This document shows positions 1 through 9,500 of a DNA stretch of 64,000 bases, piece by piece. The stretch comes from Fibrobacter sp. (GTDB lineage: Bacteria > Fibrobacterota > Fibrobacteria > Fibrobacterales > Fibrobacteraceae), in contig JAKSIF010000007.1 in assembly GCA_024398965.1 (NCBI GenBank), forward strand, positions 62,001-126,000, read 5' to 3'. Position 1 is the stretch's first letter. Each line of letters opens with the position of its first letter. A program made the position numbers and the translations under genes. The notes beneath the pieces are model-generated. The model saw only the letters and a list, made by a program, of their open reading frames with translations, was not told where the DNA came from and searched no databases.

Positions 1-1083
1 CCTGCAGGTACTGCGGTTCCATATAAAGCTTGACCTGGTCGCCCGGGTTGTAAATTTCGTCGGGGTCGGTCATCACACGAAGCTTGAGGCTTTCTGCATT
101 GCCTACGCCGGGAAGTTCTGCAATCAGCTCCCAGTAGTCGCCACGGAAAATACGTTCCAGAATGCGGGCGTCAAAGACGTTGTTCTCGAAGGATTCGCCG
201 GCGGTGCAAACGTGGATGTCTTCCATACGGATGGCGATGCCGCCGCAGGATTTGCCTACATTGTCGCCTTCGGATGATACTGCCCATTGAGGGTCTTTTT
301 CCAGAACCAGTTCGCCAAAGGCTACCTTTGCTAGTTTGTCTGCAACGCGCTCGCTTTCGAGGATGTTGCATTCGCCCATGAAGGTTGCCACAAAGCGGTT
401 TACCGGATGTTCGTAAACATCTTCGGGAGTGCCGTCCTGAACGATGGCGCCCTTGTACATCACCAGCACGCGGTCGCTAACGGCGATGGCTTCGTCCTGG
501 TCGTGGGTCACCATGATGAAGGTGGTGTCCGTCTTCTTCTGGACTTCCTTCAGTTCCACCTGGAGCTTCTTGCGGAGGTTTGCATCCAATGCGGAAAGGG
601 GTTCGTCCAGCAACAGAATGTCGGGCTCGTTCACCAGGGCGCGGGCGAGAGCCACACGCTGCTTCTGACCGCCGCTCAAGGTTGCGGGCATTTCGTTCTT
701 CAGGTCGGTGATGTTCACCATTTCCATCATGGCGTTTACACGCTTCTCGATTTCGTCTTTGGGAACCTTGTGGCTCTTGAGACCGAAGGCGATGTTGTTG
801 AAAACGTTTAGATGGGGGAACAGGGCGTAACTCTGGAACACCGTATTGATGGGACGGTGCGCCGGAGACTTGTTGGAGATGACTTCGCCACTGAGAATCA
901 CTTCGCCTGCGTCGGCCTTTTCGAAGCCTGCGATAATGCGAAGAAGCGTGGTCTTTCCGCAGCCGGAAGGACCAAGCAAGGTAACGAACTGACCGTCCTT
1001 GATGAATACGTCAATTCCCTTGAGCACGGCCTTTTCGCCGAAGCTCTTGGAAACATTCTTAACCTGAAGATCGAAAGATTTCA
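1..1083 (-). CDS. potA: Spermidine/putrescine-type ABC transporter ATP-binding protein (partial, left edge)
   Basis: The reading frame starts at the ATG on the complement of 1081-1083 and runs off the left edge without a stop, giving 361 residues. It shows a complete ABC ATPase core: Walker A GPSGCGKTT near residues 38-46, Q-loop in NTVFQSYALFPH, signature LSGGQKQRVALARAL, Walker B ILLLDEPLSALD and the H-loop histidine in MVTHDQDEA. After about residue 240 a TOBE-like regulatory domain begins, as in PotA and related importers of polyamines, iron or sulfate. It would hydrolyse ATP on the cytoplasmic side of an importer whose permease and binding protein presumably lie beyond the window. PotA is the closest match by eye (ECNILE after the core is typical), but the substrate is not proved here. 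Confidence 0.88.
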
Positions 1084-1084
1084 T

Positions 1085-1119
1085 ATTTGAGTTGTGAGTT
1101 TTGAGTTATGAGCTATGAG
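1085..1119. repeat. Heptamer tandem repeat, TTTGAGT-like, five units
   Basis: Five consecutive 7-base units read TTTGAGT, TGTGAGT, TTTGAGT, TATGAGC and TATGAGT. They lie directly upstream of the potA start and face a second array in inverted orientation at 1153-1180. Confidence 0.75.
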
Positions 1120-1126
1120 TCTTAAA

Positions 1127-1150
1127 AAGCGCGGCTACGCCGCCAAACAA
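1127..1150 (-). terminator. Rho-independent terminator after the aminotransferase
   Basis: On the minus strand the hairpin GCGGC-GTA-GCCGC is followed by GCTTTTT. It sits between the aminotransferase stop and potA and probably ends the aminotransferase transcript. Confidence 0.6.
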
Positions 1151-1152
1151 AA

Positions 1153-1180
1153 ACTCAAAGCTCAAGTCTCATTGCTCACT
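1153..1180. repeat. Heptamer tandem repeat, ACTCAAA-like, four units
   Basis: Four 7-base units (ACTCAAA, GCTCAAG, TCTCATT, GCTCACT) form the inverted partner of the array at 1085-1119. Together the two arrays could fold as a long imperfect stem around the terminator hairpin. Confidence 0.7.
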
Positions 1181-1181
1181 G

Positions 1182-2486
1182 CTAGCTATGCAAGTACTCG
1201 ATGATGGCGTCGTGGATGGTGGTGAACACGCTGCGCAGTTCCTTTTCATCTTCTTCAAGGAGGGTCACGCGGAAGCCCTTGAGGTCGGTGCTGAAACTGG
1301 TGCTCGGCACCACGCAGATTCCCTTGGCGCCCAACAGGTAGTACACGAAGCGGTAGTCCAGGTTGTCGGTCTTGGAGCACCATTCTTCAACCTTGGCCTT
1401 GATCAGCGGATTGTCAATCTTCATGGTCTGGTGGTTGTTCAGAACACCTTCACGGAAGATGATGGTGTTGTAGAATGCACCGTAGGTGGGGTTGAAGTAA
1501 AGTTCGGGAATGTCGCTCAAGATTTCGTTGATGATAGCGGAGCGGCGGCCGATCTTTTCGTTCAAAGCCTGGCGGTGTTCCATGAAGCGAGGATCGCCCA
1601 GTACGCGAGGAATGGTCATCTGGGGAAGCGTTGTGGAGCAAACTTCCACCATCTTGGCGTTGTCCAAAGCGCGGCAGAAGGCGTCGAACTGTTCGTCCTT
1701 GTCGCGGTTGTAGTATTCAACCCATCCGCAACGAGCACCCGGCCACGGGTATTCCTTGGAAATGCCCTTCATGGCAATAGCCGGAACGTCGCCGATGTAT
1801 TCGGCCAGGGCGTAGGCGTGAGCTCCATTGTAGGTAATCTTGTTGTAGATTTCGTCGCAGATGATGAAGAGGTTGTAACGCTTGGCGATATCAACGATCT
1901 TCTTCAAGATTTCCAGGGGGTACACCATGCCGGTGGGATTATCCGGGTTGAGAACCAGGATGCCTGCGATGCTGGGGTTGTACTTCACCTTATTTTCCAG
2001 TTCTTCAAGGTCCGGATACCAGTGGTTTTCGGGCTTGAGGCTGTAAGTAATGGCGGGTGCATGAGCGTGGGCAGCTTCTGCAGAGCTGTGGGTGCTGTAT
2101 GCAGGAGACGGTCCGATAATGCGGGTGGTCATGGACAGCAGGCTATAGAGCGTTGCGATAGCATCGCCAAGGCCGTTGAAGAACAGAATGTCGTCAACAG
2201 TAATCTGAGCACCGCCCAGCTTGTTGGTTTCCTTCACCAGGAATTCGCGGGTTTCCAGCATGCCCTTGGACGGGCAGTAACCATAGGAACGGTTGGTCTT
2301 GGAAAGGTCCACGACGATGTCCTTGATCCATTCAGGGACCTGGCACTTCTTTTCAATGGGGTCGCCGATGTTTTCCCAGTGGATGTTCGGCATGCCCAGC
2401 GTCTTAAGGAGGTTCGCCTTCTTAACGATCTCACGGATTTCGTAAGACAGTTCCTTGGCGCCATCGGTAAGCAAACGCTTTCTCAT
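1182..2486 (-). CDS. Pyridoxal-phosphate-dependent aminotransferase (class I/II)
   Basis: This 434-residue protein has the fold-type I aminotransferase landmarks: NPDNPTG near residue 181 for substrate and PLP contacts, CDEIYNKITY with the PLP-ring aspartate, and GISKEYPWPGARCGW, where Lys244 should form the Schiff base and the arginine binds the substrate carboxylate. The N-terminal region (IREIVKKANLLKTLGMPNIHWENIGDP) resembles alanine or aspartate aminotransferases of the AlaA/AspC branch. The ATG at 2486 has AGGAG seven bases upstream, which fixes the start. It is cytosolic and likely moves amino groups between glutamate and a 2-oxoacid; the specific substrate cannot be told from motifs. 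It stands alone between two terminators. Confidence 0.88.
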   Translation of the reverse strand: MRKRLLTDGAKELSYEIREIVKKANLLKTLGMPNIHWENIGDPIEKKCQVPEWIKDIVVDLSKTNRSYGYCPSKGMLETREFLVKETNKLGGAQITVDDILFFNGLGDAIATLYSLLSMTTRIIGPSPAYSTHSSAEAAHAHAPAITYSLKPENHWYPDLEELENKVKYNPSIAGILVLNPDNPTGMVYPLEILKKIVDIAKRYNLFIICDEIYNKITYNGAHAYALAEYIGDVPAIAMKGISKEYPWPGARCGWVEYYNRDKDEQFDAFCRALDNAKMVEVCSTTLPQMTIPRVLGDPRFMEHRQALNEKIGRRSAIINEILSDIPELYFNPTYGAFYNTIIFREGVLNNHQTMKIDNPLIKAKVEEWCSKTDNLDYRFVYYLLGAKGICVVPSTSFSTDLKGFRVTLLEEDEKELRSVFTTIHDAIIEYLHS

Positions 2487-2601
2487 TTTATACTCCTGTA
2501 TCGTACTGAAAAATTCAAAAATTTACCGCTTAATAATAGATAAAAATTGATTTTTGAATTTCCTTGTTTTGTGGTTTATGGTTTAAATTTGGCTAAAATA
2601 A

Positions 2602-2630
2602 AAAGGGCTGTCCTTGCGGGACTGCCCTTT
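2602..2630 (-). terminator. Rho-independent terminator of the small transcript
   Basis: The stem AAAGGGC-GTCC / GGAC-GCCCTTT has a one-base bulge on each side and is followed on the minus strand by TTTTTATTTTA. It separates the small unit at 2674-2778 from the aminotransferase downstream. Confidence 0.8.
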
Positions 2631-2673
2631 GAATTCCTTTTATCTGTTTCGCTAGTTGGTTACGTACAGACCT

Positions 2674-2778
2674 TTACAATTCCTGAACAGTCGCACACGA
2701 TTTAACGCAGGCTCGTGCTTCCGCCGCGCCCGCCGCAATCGCTGCTGCGATGATGTTCTGTTCAAAGACGTTCTTCAT
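2674..2778 (-). CDS. Putative 34-residue protein or small RNA from a strong promoter
   Basis: A short frame begins MKNVFEQNIIAAAIAAG and ends in VQEL, with an alanine-rich centre and two cysteines. No family is recognised. It deserves an entry because it is bracketed by a near-consensus promoter (TTGACG, 17 bases, TATATT at 2786-2814) and a good terminator (2602-2630), implying an independent transcript of about 180 bases. The predicted start of transcription falls on or next to the ATG, so translation would be leaderless; there is no Shine-Dalgarno sequence. It could equally be a non-coding RNA with a chance frame. The rest of 2487-2894 holds no other gene. Confidence 0.4.
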   Translation of the reverse strand: MKNVFEQNIIAAAIAAGAAEARACVKSCATVQEL

Positions 2779-2785
2779 ATTCTGT

Positions 2786-2814
2786 AATATACTTCAGAAA
2801 AAAGATTGCGTCAA
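2786..2814 (-). promoter_or_regulatory. Sigma-70-like promoter, TTGACG-N17-TATATT
   Basis: Read on the minus strand, TTGACG lies at 2809-2814 and TATATT at 2786-2791 with exactly 17 bases between. Seven bases separate the -10 box from the ATG at 2778. Confidence 0.7.
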
Positions 2815-2867
2815 GACGAAGCAAAAAAAAAATTATTTTTGTAACGGAAGCGAATGCTCCTTCTTGA

Positions 2868-2895
2868 ACCTTTAACCTTTATCCTTTCCGCTTTA
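2868..2895. repeat. Heptamer tandem repeat, ACCTTTA-like, four units
   Basis: Units ACCTTTA, ACCTTTA, TCCTTTC and CGCTTTA run up to the start codon of the next gene. They leave no room for a Shine-Dalgarno site. Confidence 0.6.
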
Positions 2896-3302
2896 TGCTC
2901 CTATACGATCCCATCCGCAAGAAGGATGTTCCTGCAACGCCCGAAGAACACGTGCGCCAGGCGACCATCCGCTACTTGCTGGATCAGGTGAAGGTTCCAG
3001 AACATCTGATTGCGGTGGAATTCCCTTTGGGATCCATAGACTCGAAGACAGATGACCGCGTAGACATTATGGTCCATAATTTCAGGGCTGGAGCTACTAT
3101 CGATAGGCCTTGGCTCCTGGTGGAATGCAAGGCTCCCGGTGAGTACACCTGGCCCCGCCTACAGCAGCAGCTGAACAAGTATTTGCAGATTCTAACGCCA
3201 AGCTATGTGATGCTTTCGTTGGGTGACGCTGTACGTTACTTTAAATTGGATCCCGCTACAAAGCGGTTTGAAAAAATCGAAACCCTGCCTCTGTTTCAAT
3301 AG
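2895..3302 (+). CDS. Stand-alone type I restriction HsdR N-terminal-like nuclease domain protein
   Basis: The 135-residue protein resembles the HSDR_N_2 family (PF13588): a small PD-(D/E)XK fold found alone in many genomes as well as in type I restriction subunits. Visible landmarks are an early glutamate in AVEFPLG, the aspartate in RVDIMVHN, and the VECKAP motif supplying the glutamate and lysine of the active site, followed by a helix with QQQLNKYLQ. No helicase, methylase or specificity subunit is nearby, so it is not part of a restriction system here. Its role is unknown; nuclease activity is an inference from the conserved core. The ATG at 2895 has no ribosome-binding site. Confidence 0.8.
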   Translation: MLLYDPIRKKDVPATPEEHVRQATIRYLLDQVKVPEHLIAVEFPLGSIDSKTDDRVDIMVHNFRAGATIDRPWLLVECKAPGEYTWPRLQQQLNKYLQILTPSYVMLSLGDAVRYFKLDPATKRFEKIETLPLFQ

Positions 3303-3319
3303 GAGTCTGCGGGGCAATC

Positions 3320-4618
3320 TTACTGCACTACAGAAGATACTTCACCATCCTTGAATCGGGTGGTGAGCCTGTCTCCGGATTTCAGCTGGCTTGCGTTACG
3401 GATAAACTTTCCATTAGCGTCAAGGGTGAGGGAATAACCTCGGGCCAGTGCTGTTGCCGGGTCTGCCGCCTTGACCTTGGTTTCGTATAAGTTAAATGTT
3501 GACTTGGCGAGATCTAGAATTTTTCTGGTTCCCTGCCTAAGGCCTTCGGTGTCTCTGTCGAGGCGGGCATTTTCATCGCGAAGGACGTAATGCAGGTCGC
3601 GCTTGAGATTGCTGGTGCAAACGGTCAGCTTTGTCTTTTCGCTTTGGATTCTTCCTGTAACCAACTGCTGTAGACTTGTTCCCATGGCAGCAAGATTTCG
3701 ATTTTCCTGCACAAGGGAGTCCTTGGCTGCAATGGCGATTTCTGAAGCGCGCTGCTGCATGTTTGCCCAGCTATCTGCAACCCGGTCTATGAGACGTTTT
3801 GCGGTGTCCGTAGGTGTGATACAGCTTTGGTAGGCGACTTCGTCAAGAAGGCTCTTGTCGATTTCGTGGCCGATTCCGGTGAATACGGGAATGGGATAGT
3901 TGGCCACAGCCCTGCACAGGGCTTCGCTGTCAAAGAAATTCAGGTCGGTCTTTGAACCGCCACCGCGGATGATGCAGACTACGTCGAGGTCGTCTACCTT
4001 GGACAGTTGCTCCAGGGCTGCAAGAACGGAGGGCTCTGTGTCGGCCCCTTGCATCTTTGCGTAGGCGGTCATGACCTTGAAGTGGAAGGGGGAATCTTTC
4101 AGCTTGGTTGTAAAATCGTTGTAGGCTGCAGTTCCTTCGCCGGTTATAAGTCCGATGCGGATGGGAATCTGTGCCAAATCCAGCTGCTTGTTCTTATCAA
4201 TCAGTCCTTCCAGGGCCAGTCGCTTTAAGATGGCGCTTTTGGTAAGAGCCAGTTCGCCAACAGTGTAAACCGGGTCGATATCAAGAACCTGGGCCTGCAA
4301 TTTTCCATAGGGAATGTACAGGTCTGCTTTGATCAGAAAGCTGACCTTGAGCTGTTCCTTTAATGCAAAAGGCGTTGCGCAACTTTCGGTCTTTGCACGA
4401 AGGGCGTTGAATTTTGCGCTGAAGCAGTACAACGGAATCGTTGCTAGGGGAGAAACGTTACCTTCTTCAAAATCCGCTATGCTCAGGTAAACAATCTTGG
4501 CCTTTTCATTAATCTGGGTAATGACCCCATGAACCCACACGGCCGGAGTTTCGTCCAGCCTGTGCTTTAAAGCTTTCATGTATTGGGTTACTGAAAAGGA
4601 TTTAATCTCTGCTTCCAC
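3320..4618 (-). CDS. xseA: Exodeoxyribonuclease VII large subunit
   Basis: The 432-residue protein matches XseA: an N-terminal OB-fold (SVTQYMKALKHRL, then VWVHGVITQI) for DNA binding, a central catalytic domain with VCIIRGGGSKTDLNFFD near residue 215 and IPVFTGIGHEIDKSLLDEVA, a long helical stretch, and a C-terminal LARGYSLT region. With XseB it degrades single-stranded DNA to oligonucleotides during repair; xseB is not in the window. The start is a GTG at 4618 and TATATT lies only six bases upstream (4625-4630 on the minus strand), so the message may be leaderless. It is divergent from the Phd antitoxin gene with a 40-base gap. Confidence 0.93.
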   Translation of the reverse strand: MEAEIKSFSVTQYMKALKHRLDETPAVWVHGVITQINEKAKIVYLSIADFEEGNVSPLATIPLYCFSAKFNALRAKTESCATPFALKEQLKVSFLIKADLYIPYGKLQAQVLDIDPVYTVGELALTKSAILKRLALEGLIDKNKQLDLAQIPIRIGLITGEGTAAYNDFTTKLKDSPFHFKVMTAYAKMQGADTEPSVLAALEQLSKVDDLDVVCIIRGGGSKTDLNFFDSEALCRAVANYPIPVFTGIGHEIDKSLLDEVAYQSCITPTDTAKRLIDRVADSWANMQQRASEIAIAAKDSLVQENRNLAAMGTSLQQLVTGRIQSEKTKLTVCTSNLKRDLHYVLRDENARLDRDTEGLRQGTRKILDLAKSTFNLYETKVKAADPATALARGYSLTLDANGKFIRNASQLKSGDRLTTRFKDGEVSSVVQ

Positions 4619-4658
4619 GGTGAGAATATAACTATTTCTTTTCTACTTTTACCGTACT

Positions 4659-4859
4659 ATGGCAAAAGTTGTATCTGCAATGGAAGTTCGTCAAAACTTT
4701 GGCTCTCTGCTGAACCAGGTTTCATTGAAGGACGAAGAAATCGTTATTGAACGCGCCGGCAAGCCCCTGGCTCGCCTGGTGGGTGTATCCGCTCCCACCG
4801 CCGGCAAGCTGGACTTCCGCGATATCGGTAAGCTTCCTAACCAGATTTGGGAAGACTAG
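4659..4859 (+). CDS. Phd/YefM-family antitoxin (orphan)
   Basis: The 66-residue protein has the Phd/YefM N-terminal DNA-binding and dimerisation core: VVSAMEVRQNFGSLLNQVSLKDEEIVIERAGKPLARLV. The C-terminal tail (KLDFRDIGKLPNQIWED) is short and would normally bind a toxin. No PIN, RelE or Doc-like toxin gene follows; the next gene is convergent and the stop codons overlap. It may be an orphan antitoxin that only represses, or a survivor of toxin loss. The start ATG at 4659 lacks a Shine-Dalgarno sequence. Confidence 0.82.
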   Translation: MAKVVSAMEVRQNFGSLLNQVSLKDEEIVIERAGKPLARLVGVSAPTAGKLDFRDIGKLPNQIWED

Positions 4860-6586
4860 TTCGCTGTCTTTGCAAAAATCTCTATTTCCAGCGTGTCGCG
4901 CTTAGAAGGGTCGGCCTTGCTTTCTGCTATCAGCTGGGCGGTTTCACCTTCGGCATTGGCTTGGACAACTAGATAATCTGACGAAATTTCCTGTTCTGCC
5001 TTACCATCGGCTTCGCAGTCGGAAATCTTGTAATTGTTGTTGATCTTTAAAAGGTCCTTGCAGGGAACGAACCAGGAAACGTCTTGGCCAACATACGTCC
5101 AGGCTTTGTCTTTGTAAGGCTCGGATGTGAACTGGAACTGGTTGAATCGAATCAGGTCGCCTTCGCTTGCTTCAATGGACTTGTAATATTCATCATTTTG
5201 TGGATCATAGAACTGCATGGACTTCAGAAGTCCCGGCTGTTGGATCTGGGTGAATAGCTGTAGTACATAACGAAGAGAGTCTGCAACCTGGTCCAAGGGC
5301 GATGAGTTGAGACGAAGATAATGCAGGTAGTAAGGGCCATCTGCAGGGATCTTGAGCGCGCCACCGTATACGGAACTAAGTTCAACCTGTCGCTTCTGTT
5401 TCTGGTCAAGAATTTCTAGAATGACAGGGCTGGTAAATTTGTCGTCGTCGTAATTGGAAATCCAGTGGGAGACGATCAGGGAATCGCCTTTCTTGTAGTC
5501 GCCAAGCCAAACGAACTGTTCCTGGCGAAGATTGTATCTGTAGATTGCGCTGTCTGGGGAATCCTTAGGACGAGTTCGCTTGAATACGCTACCGGGGTAG
5601 GGAATGGAATCCGGATTTGAAAAATATTCGCCTTTCTCTAATGCACGCGCTTTTGTTTTTGCTTCAAAGAATGCGTAAGGGCCGGTGTAGGCGTTGGAGA
5701 AGGATTCTGTGGAAATCTTCAAGGTCCAGTTGACGGAATCGTTGGGAACAAGGAGTGTGTCCAGATTCTTTGTATATGATCCGAGGACATTGTCTCCATC
5801 GTTTAACTGGTATTTTTTTACGTTCTTGCCGGAGGTGGTAAGGTTGACGCTGTAGCCGTCGTTGGCCGTGAAACCGATGCTGATGTAGTCCGGGGCGTCG
5901 TCAATGGAAACAATCCCGCGGATGGTGTCAGTCATGTTCATCTCAATTTCTTCTTCGTCTCCAGTAAAATTGTAGTAGGCAGTGTCGACTTGAACCAACA
6001 GACGCAAGTTGGAGTCGTCTGTAAACTTGCCTAGGATTTCTAGGTAATAGTGGTTCTTGCTGAATACGACAAACTGGTTGGAATCCTTGAATACGGCGCC
6101 GTCCTTGGATCCAAGGCTAGGAACGAAGTAGTTTGTGTACAGTGAATCCTTTTGATCTTTGGATTTGGGAATTGCAGTCAAGGTCTTGAGTTGATTGCCA
6201 AATTCACTGCGGATTTGGATCTTGTCGTCTTTGATGTCGTTTGTAGATGCGAAGACCTTGATGCGGCTTCCCTTGGGAAGGTCGCCGATATACAGGGGAA
6301 TGGATGTGACGGAGCTGTCGATATAGGTTTCACTGCTGTCTATTGAGGAAGAATCTCCCTTGGACAGTTCGATGTTAACCTTCATGGTGTCGTTGATGGA
6401 AATTTCGCCGCGATAGTCGATGTCGGCTCGAGTACTAAGAGAACTGCTTGAACTATAGGACGAAATGGAGGAACTGCTATCGGTGTTTTCCGTGGATGCA
6501 CTTGATGAATCGTCTCCACAAGCGGTGAAAACAGCTGAAGCGGCAAAGGATGCAAGACCGAATTTAAGGTTTTTTTTGAAACTCAT
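4856..6586 (-). CDS. Large lipoprotein of unknown function, serine-rich linker
   Basis: The 576-residue product starts with a lipoprotein signal (hydrophobic stretch ending FTACGDD, lipidated Cys about residue 22), followed by a serine-rich linker typical of Fibrobacter surface lipoproteins. The remainder is a series of predicted beta-rich segments with many D, S and N residues and no motif I recognise. The start has AGGAG seven bases upstream. It lies ten bases after the stop of the beta-helix protein gene, so both are probably co-transcribed and may act at the cell surface together. Its stop overlaps that of the convergent Phd gene. Confidence 0.75.
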   Translation of the reverse strand: MSFKKNLKFGLASFAASAVFTACGDDSSSASTENTDSSSSISSYSSSSSLSTRADIDYRGEISINDTMKVNIELSKGDSSSIDSSETYIDSSVTSIPLYIGDLPKGSRIKVFASTNDIKDDKIQIRSEFGNQLKTLTAIPKSKDQKDSLYTNYFVPSLGSKDGAVFKDSNQFVVFSKNHYYLEILGKFTDDSNLRLLVQVDTAYYNFTGDEEEIEMNMTDTIRGIVSIDDAPDYISIGFTANDGYSVNLTTSGKNVKKYQLNDGDNVLGSYTKNLDTLLVPNDSVNWTLKISTESFSNAYTGPYAFFEAKTKARALEKGEYFSNPDSIPYPGSVFKRTRPKDSPDSAIYRYNLRQEQFVWLGDYKKGDSLIVSHWISNYDDDKFTSPVILEILDQKQKRQVELSSVYGGALKIPADGPYYLHYLRLNSSPLDQVADSLRYVLQLFTQIQQPGLLKSMQFYDPQNDEYYKSIEASEGDLIRFNQFQFTSEPYKDKAWTYVGQDVSWFVPCKDLLKINNNYKISDCEADGKAEQEISSDYLVVQANAEGETAQLIAESKADPSKRDTLEIEIFAKTAN

Positions 6587-6596
6587 CGTCAGTCTC

Positions 6597-9500
6597 CTAG
6601 TTCAAAATGTAGAACTTCTGCTCTGCTGTAAAGGCCTCGCCGATAACCTTCAGGATGTACCGACCAGTGGGGAACGCCTTGGCCTTGAACTTGAAATTAG
6701 TTTTCTTTTCGCCTTCAAGTTCTCGTGCTGCAACGGTAAGCATTCTCTTGCCGAATTCATTCATGATTTCGATTTGAACGAATTGCGGGTAGCCTACAGT
6801 CAAGTCAAAATTGCATTCAAGGGAATAGATGTCGATCTGAACCTTGGTTAAGGTGTAGCCGCCGTCCATGGCTTCTCCTCCGACAGAACGGGTGTTGTCG
6901 AAGTAGCCTACGTATAGAGCAGGTGCGAACTGCTTGCCTGCAGCAGGGGAGTTGAGGACTGTTTCACCGGGTTCTACCGCGGTGAGAATCAAGGTGTACA
7001 GCCCGGAGCTATGCTTTCGTTTGAAAAAATCGGTGAGGGTGGGAGTCCTTAGGAATGCACCAAGAGGTGCCTTGGGATTAAGAGTGATGATGCCGAGGTA
7101 TTCTGCATACTTGGTGTCAACACCGCCGCCGGAATTCTTACGGATGTTGAACTGTCCTCCGGCCTGGGGGAGATTTGCGGGGGCGTTTTCCCAGGTAAGT
7201 TCGTTGTCTGGCCAATCAATGCCGAGCTTCTGGTCGCCAAAGTTCATGTCCTTGGAAGTTTCCTTGAGACCGAAGATATTGAACTGCACGGGCTTGGTTA
7301 TGCTGTCGGGCATGTCCAGCTGTAAAGCGACGTCAAATAGGGGGCCAGGAAGAGCGGAGAGGTCGTAACGTAGGTAGAGCTTGCCTGCGCTTCCGGATAT
7401 GTTTGCGACCCTCATTTCCGGGTCGGTATTGTGAGGGCTGTAGTTGTCGAATTCCGAAATCCAGGTGGCTGCGCCGCGACCGCTGGGAATATTGTCGCCG
7501 CTATGGTCCAGGGTTGTGTATTTCTTATCGAAAACGTAGATCTTGCCTGTGTCTGCTCCGGTCTGATAGCCGTCGTCACCTGTCATGATAATGTTGTAGC
7601 GACCGCTGGCGGTAAAAGAAACGTCGGTGGAGTAAGCCATGCTGTCGGAGAAGACAACCTTGCCGGGGCCAGTTCCTTTTTTCCAGCGGACAGGTACTTC
7701 GCAAAGTCCGTCTCCGCGGCCGTCGTCAATGACAGAACCTGTTACGCGGAGTCGGTTGGGCTGGACCAGGAGCATTTCCTTGGGGATGGTAACCTGAGGC
7801 TTTTCGTTGGCGCCCTGCTTGGGTGCGTAGCCGACGAAAAGGGGAAGCCTTGCTCCGCCTTCTTCGTTACGAGGGAGATCTTTTCCAAAGAGGGACTTGA
7901 TGGCAGAAGCCTGTCGTGATTCTTCGACAATCTTGTGATATGGATTTCCGCGGCGCAAGGTTTCCCTAAGTCCAGTAACGGAAAGTCCAGAGTTGTCATT
8001 GATGAACATGGGGCGGTCTTTTGCCTTGTCGCTTGCTTCGATTTCGACTCCAATCAGTTCGGCGTTCGCCTTGTTGAAGTTCTGCAGAATTGTATTGCCT
8101 TTCTTGGCGGTCAGTCCAAGAATCCAGATGGTGCCGCCGTTGTTGGTAATCTTGGGTCCCTTCGTGTCGCCAATCATGGTGACTTGACGGCCCCACAGTT
8201 TCTGGTGGTTAATCTGGATTGTTCCCACGGCAACGTCTTCAAGATAGACGTCTCCAGTACCGATTTCATCGGTTTCCAGGGATTTTACCATCATGTTTTT
8301 CAGCAAGATGGATCGGGTAGATTTCTGGATGATGCCGCTGCCGAATTCGGAGAATCGTTCAATGGTCAGTTCGTTAAAGGCGCCCTTCTCGATGATGAAC
8401 TTGCCCTTGCCATCGATGCGACCTTCGATGCCGATTAGACGGCGAACACGGTTGCGGATATAGATGTCTCTATTGATTGTCCAACGTCCTCCTGGAGGGA
8501 AGAATATGGTTTCTGCACCATCATCGATGGCGTCTTGAATTGCCTTGGAATCGTCTGATCCTGTGCTGGATTTTCCACCGTAATCGCCGGCAATGGTTAT
8601 CCAGTTGTCGGCCTTCTGTTCCGCAAAGTTGGGTGTTTCTGCAACAGCGACTCGCATAGACTGCTTTGGGCTGTGGCATAGCTGCTTGCTTTCTTCAGAA
8701 GTGAATTCAATAATCTCGTTTGGAATTTCTTCCTGATATCCTTTCTTTTTGCTCTTGATTGTTTTAGCGTATTTGCTGATTTTCATGGAACGGATGAATA
8801 ATCCGGCGTCGTTCATGATTGCTGTCGTTGGAACGGATTTCTTTTTACCTGGATCGTACTCTAGCAGACCATCTACAAGACTCAACATGGCGTAAGGACC
8901 ATGGTTATATACGGCTGGAACGCCGCCCTTGAAACGCAGGGCTCGCGCAGCAACGTTCATGTTCTCGTTTTCAAAACCGACTTTTTTCTGGCCACCGAGG
9001 GTGACATGCTCCAGGGTAATAGTACCCTTTTCGCCCTTGGCATATATGCCGATGTTGAATCCGCGAACTTCGACATTCTTGATTAAAAGTGGGCCTATGT
9101 TTTCACTGAAACTGAGGTCAACTCCGTAAACGCCGGTGCTGTCACCGGAATAGATTTTTACGTTAGAAAGGGTACCCTGGTTTGCTGCGTTAAACTGGAT
9201 GCCGATGGCACCGGGATTTCCCTTTCCGGTTCGAATGGTCATGTCTCGGACTGAATTTCTGATTTTCAGTTCTGGCCCCATGCCAGTAAAAATAACAGCC
9301 TTCGGAAAATCAGCGTTGTCGAACCCGTAGGTGGAATCAGCCAATTGGATGATTGTTCCGCCCATGCTTTGACCCTGCAGAATGGTTCTACGGCTGGAGG
9401 TTTCTGCCTTGCCAGTTTCTGGCCAAACCAGTTGTTCGGAGATTTTGTAAATCCCGTGAGGAAGGTAGATGATGTAGTCGCCGTCGGGATGGTCGTTTAA

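Noticed and set aside
2895-3302. Part of a type I restriction system
   Set aside because: No methylase, specificity or helicase gene is nearby; the protein is complete as a stand-alone HSDR_N_2 domain.
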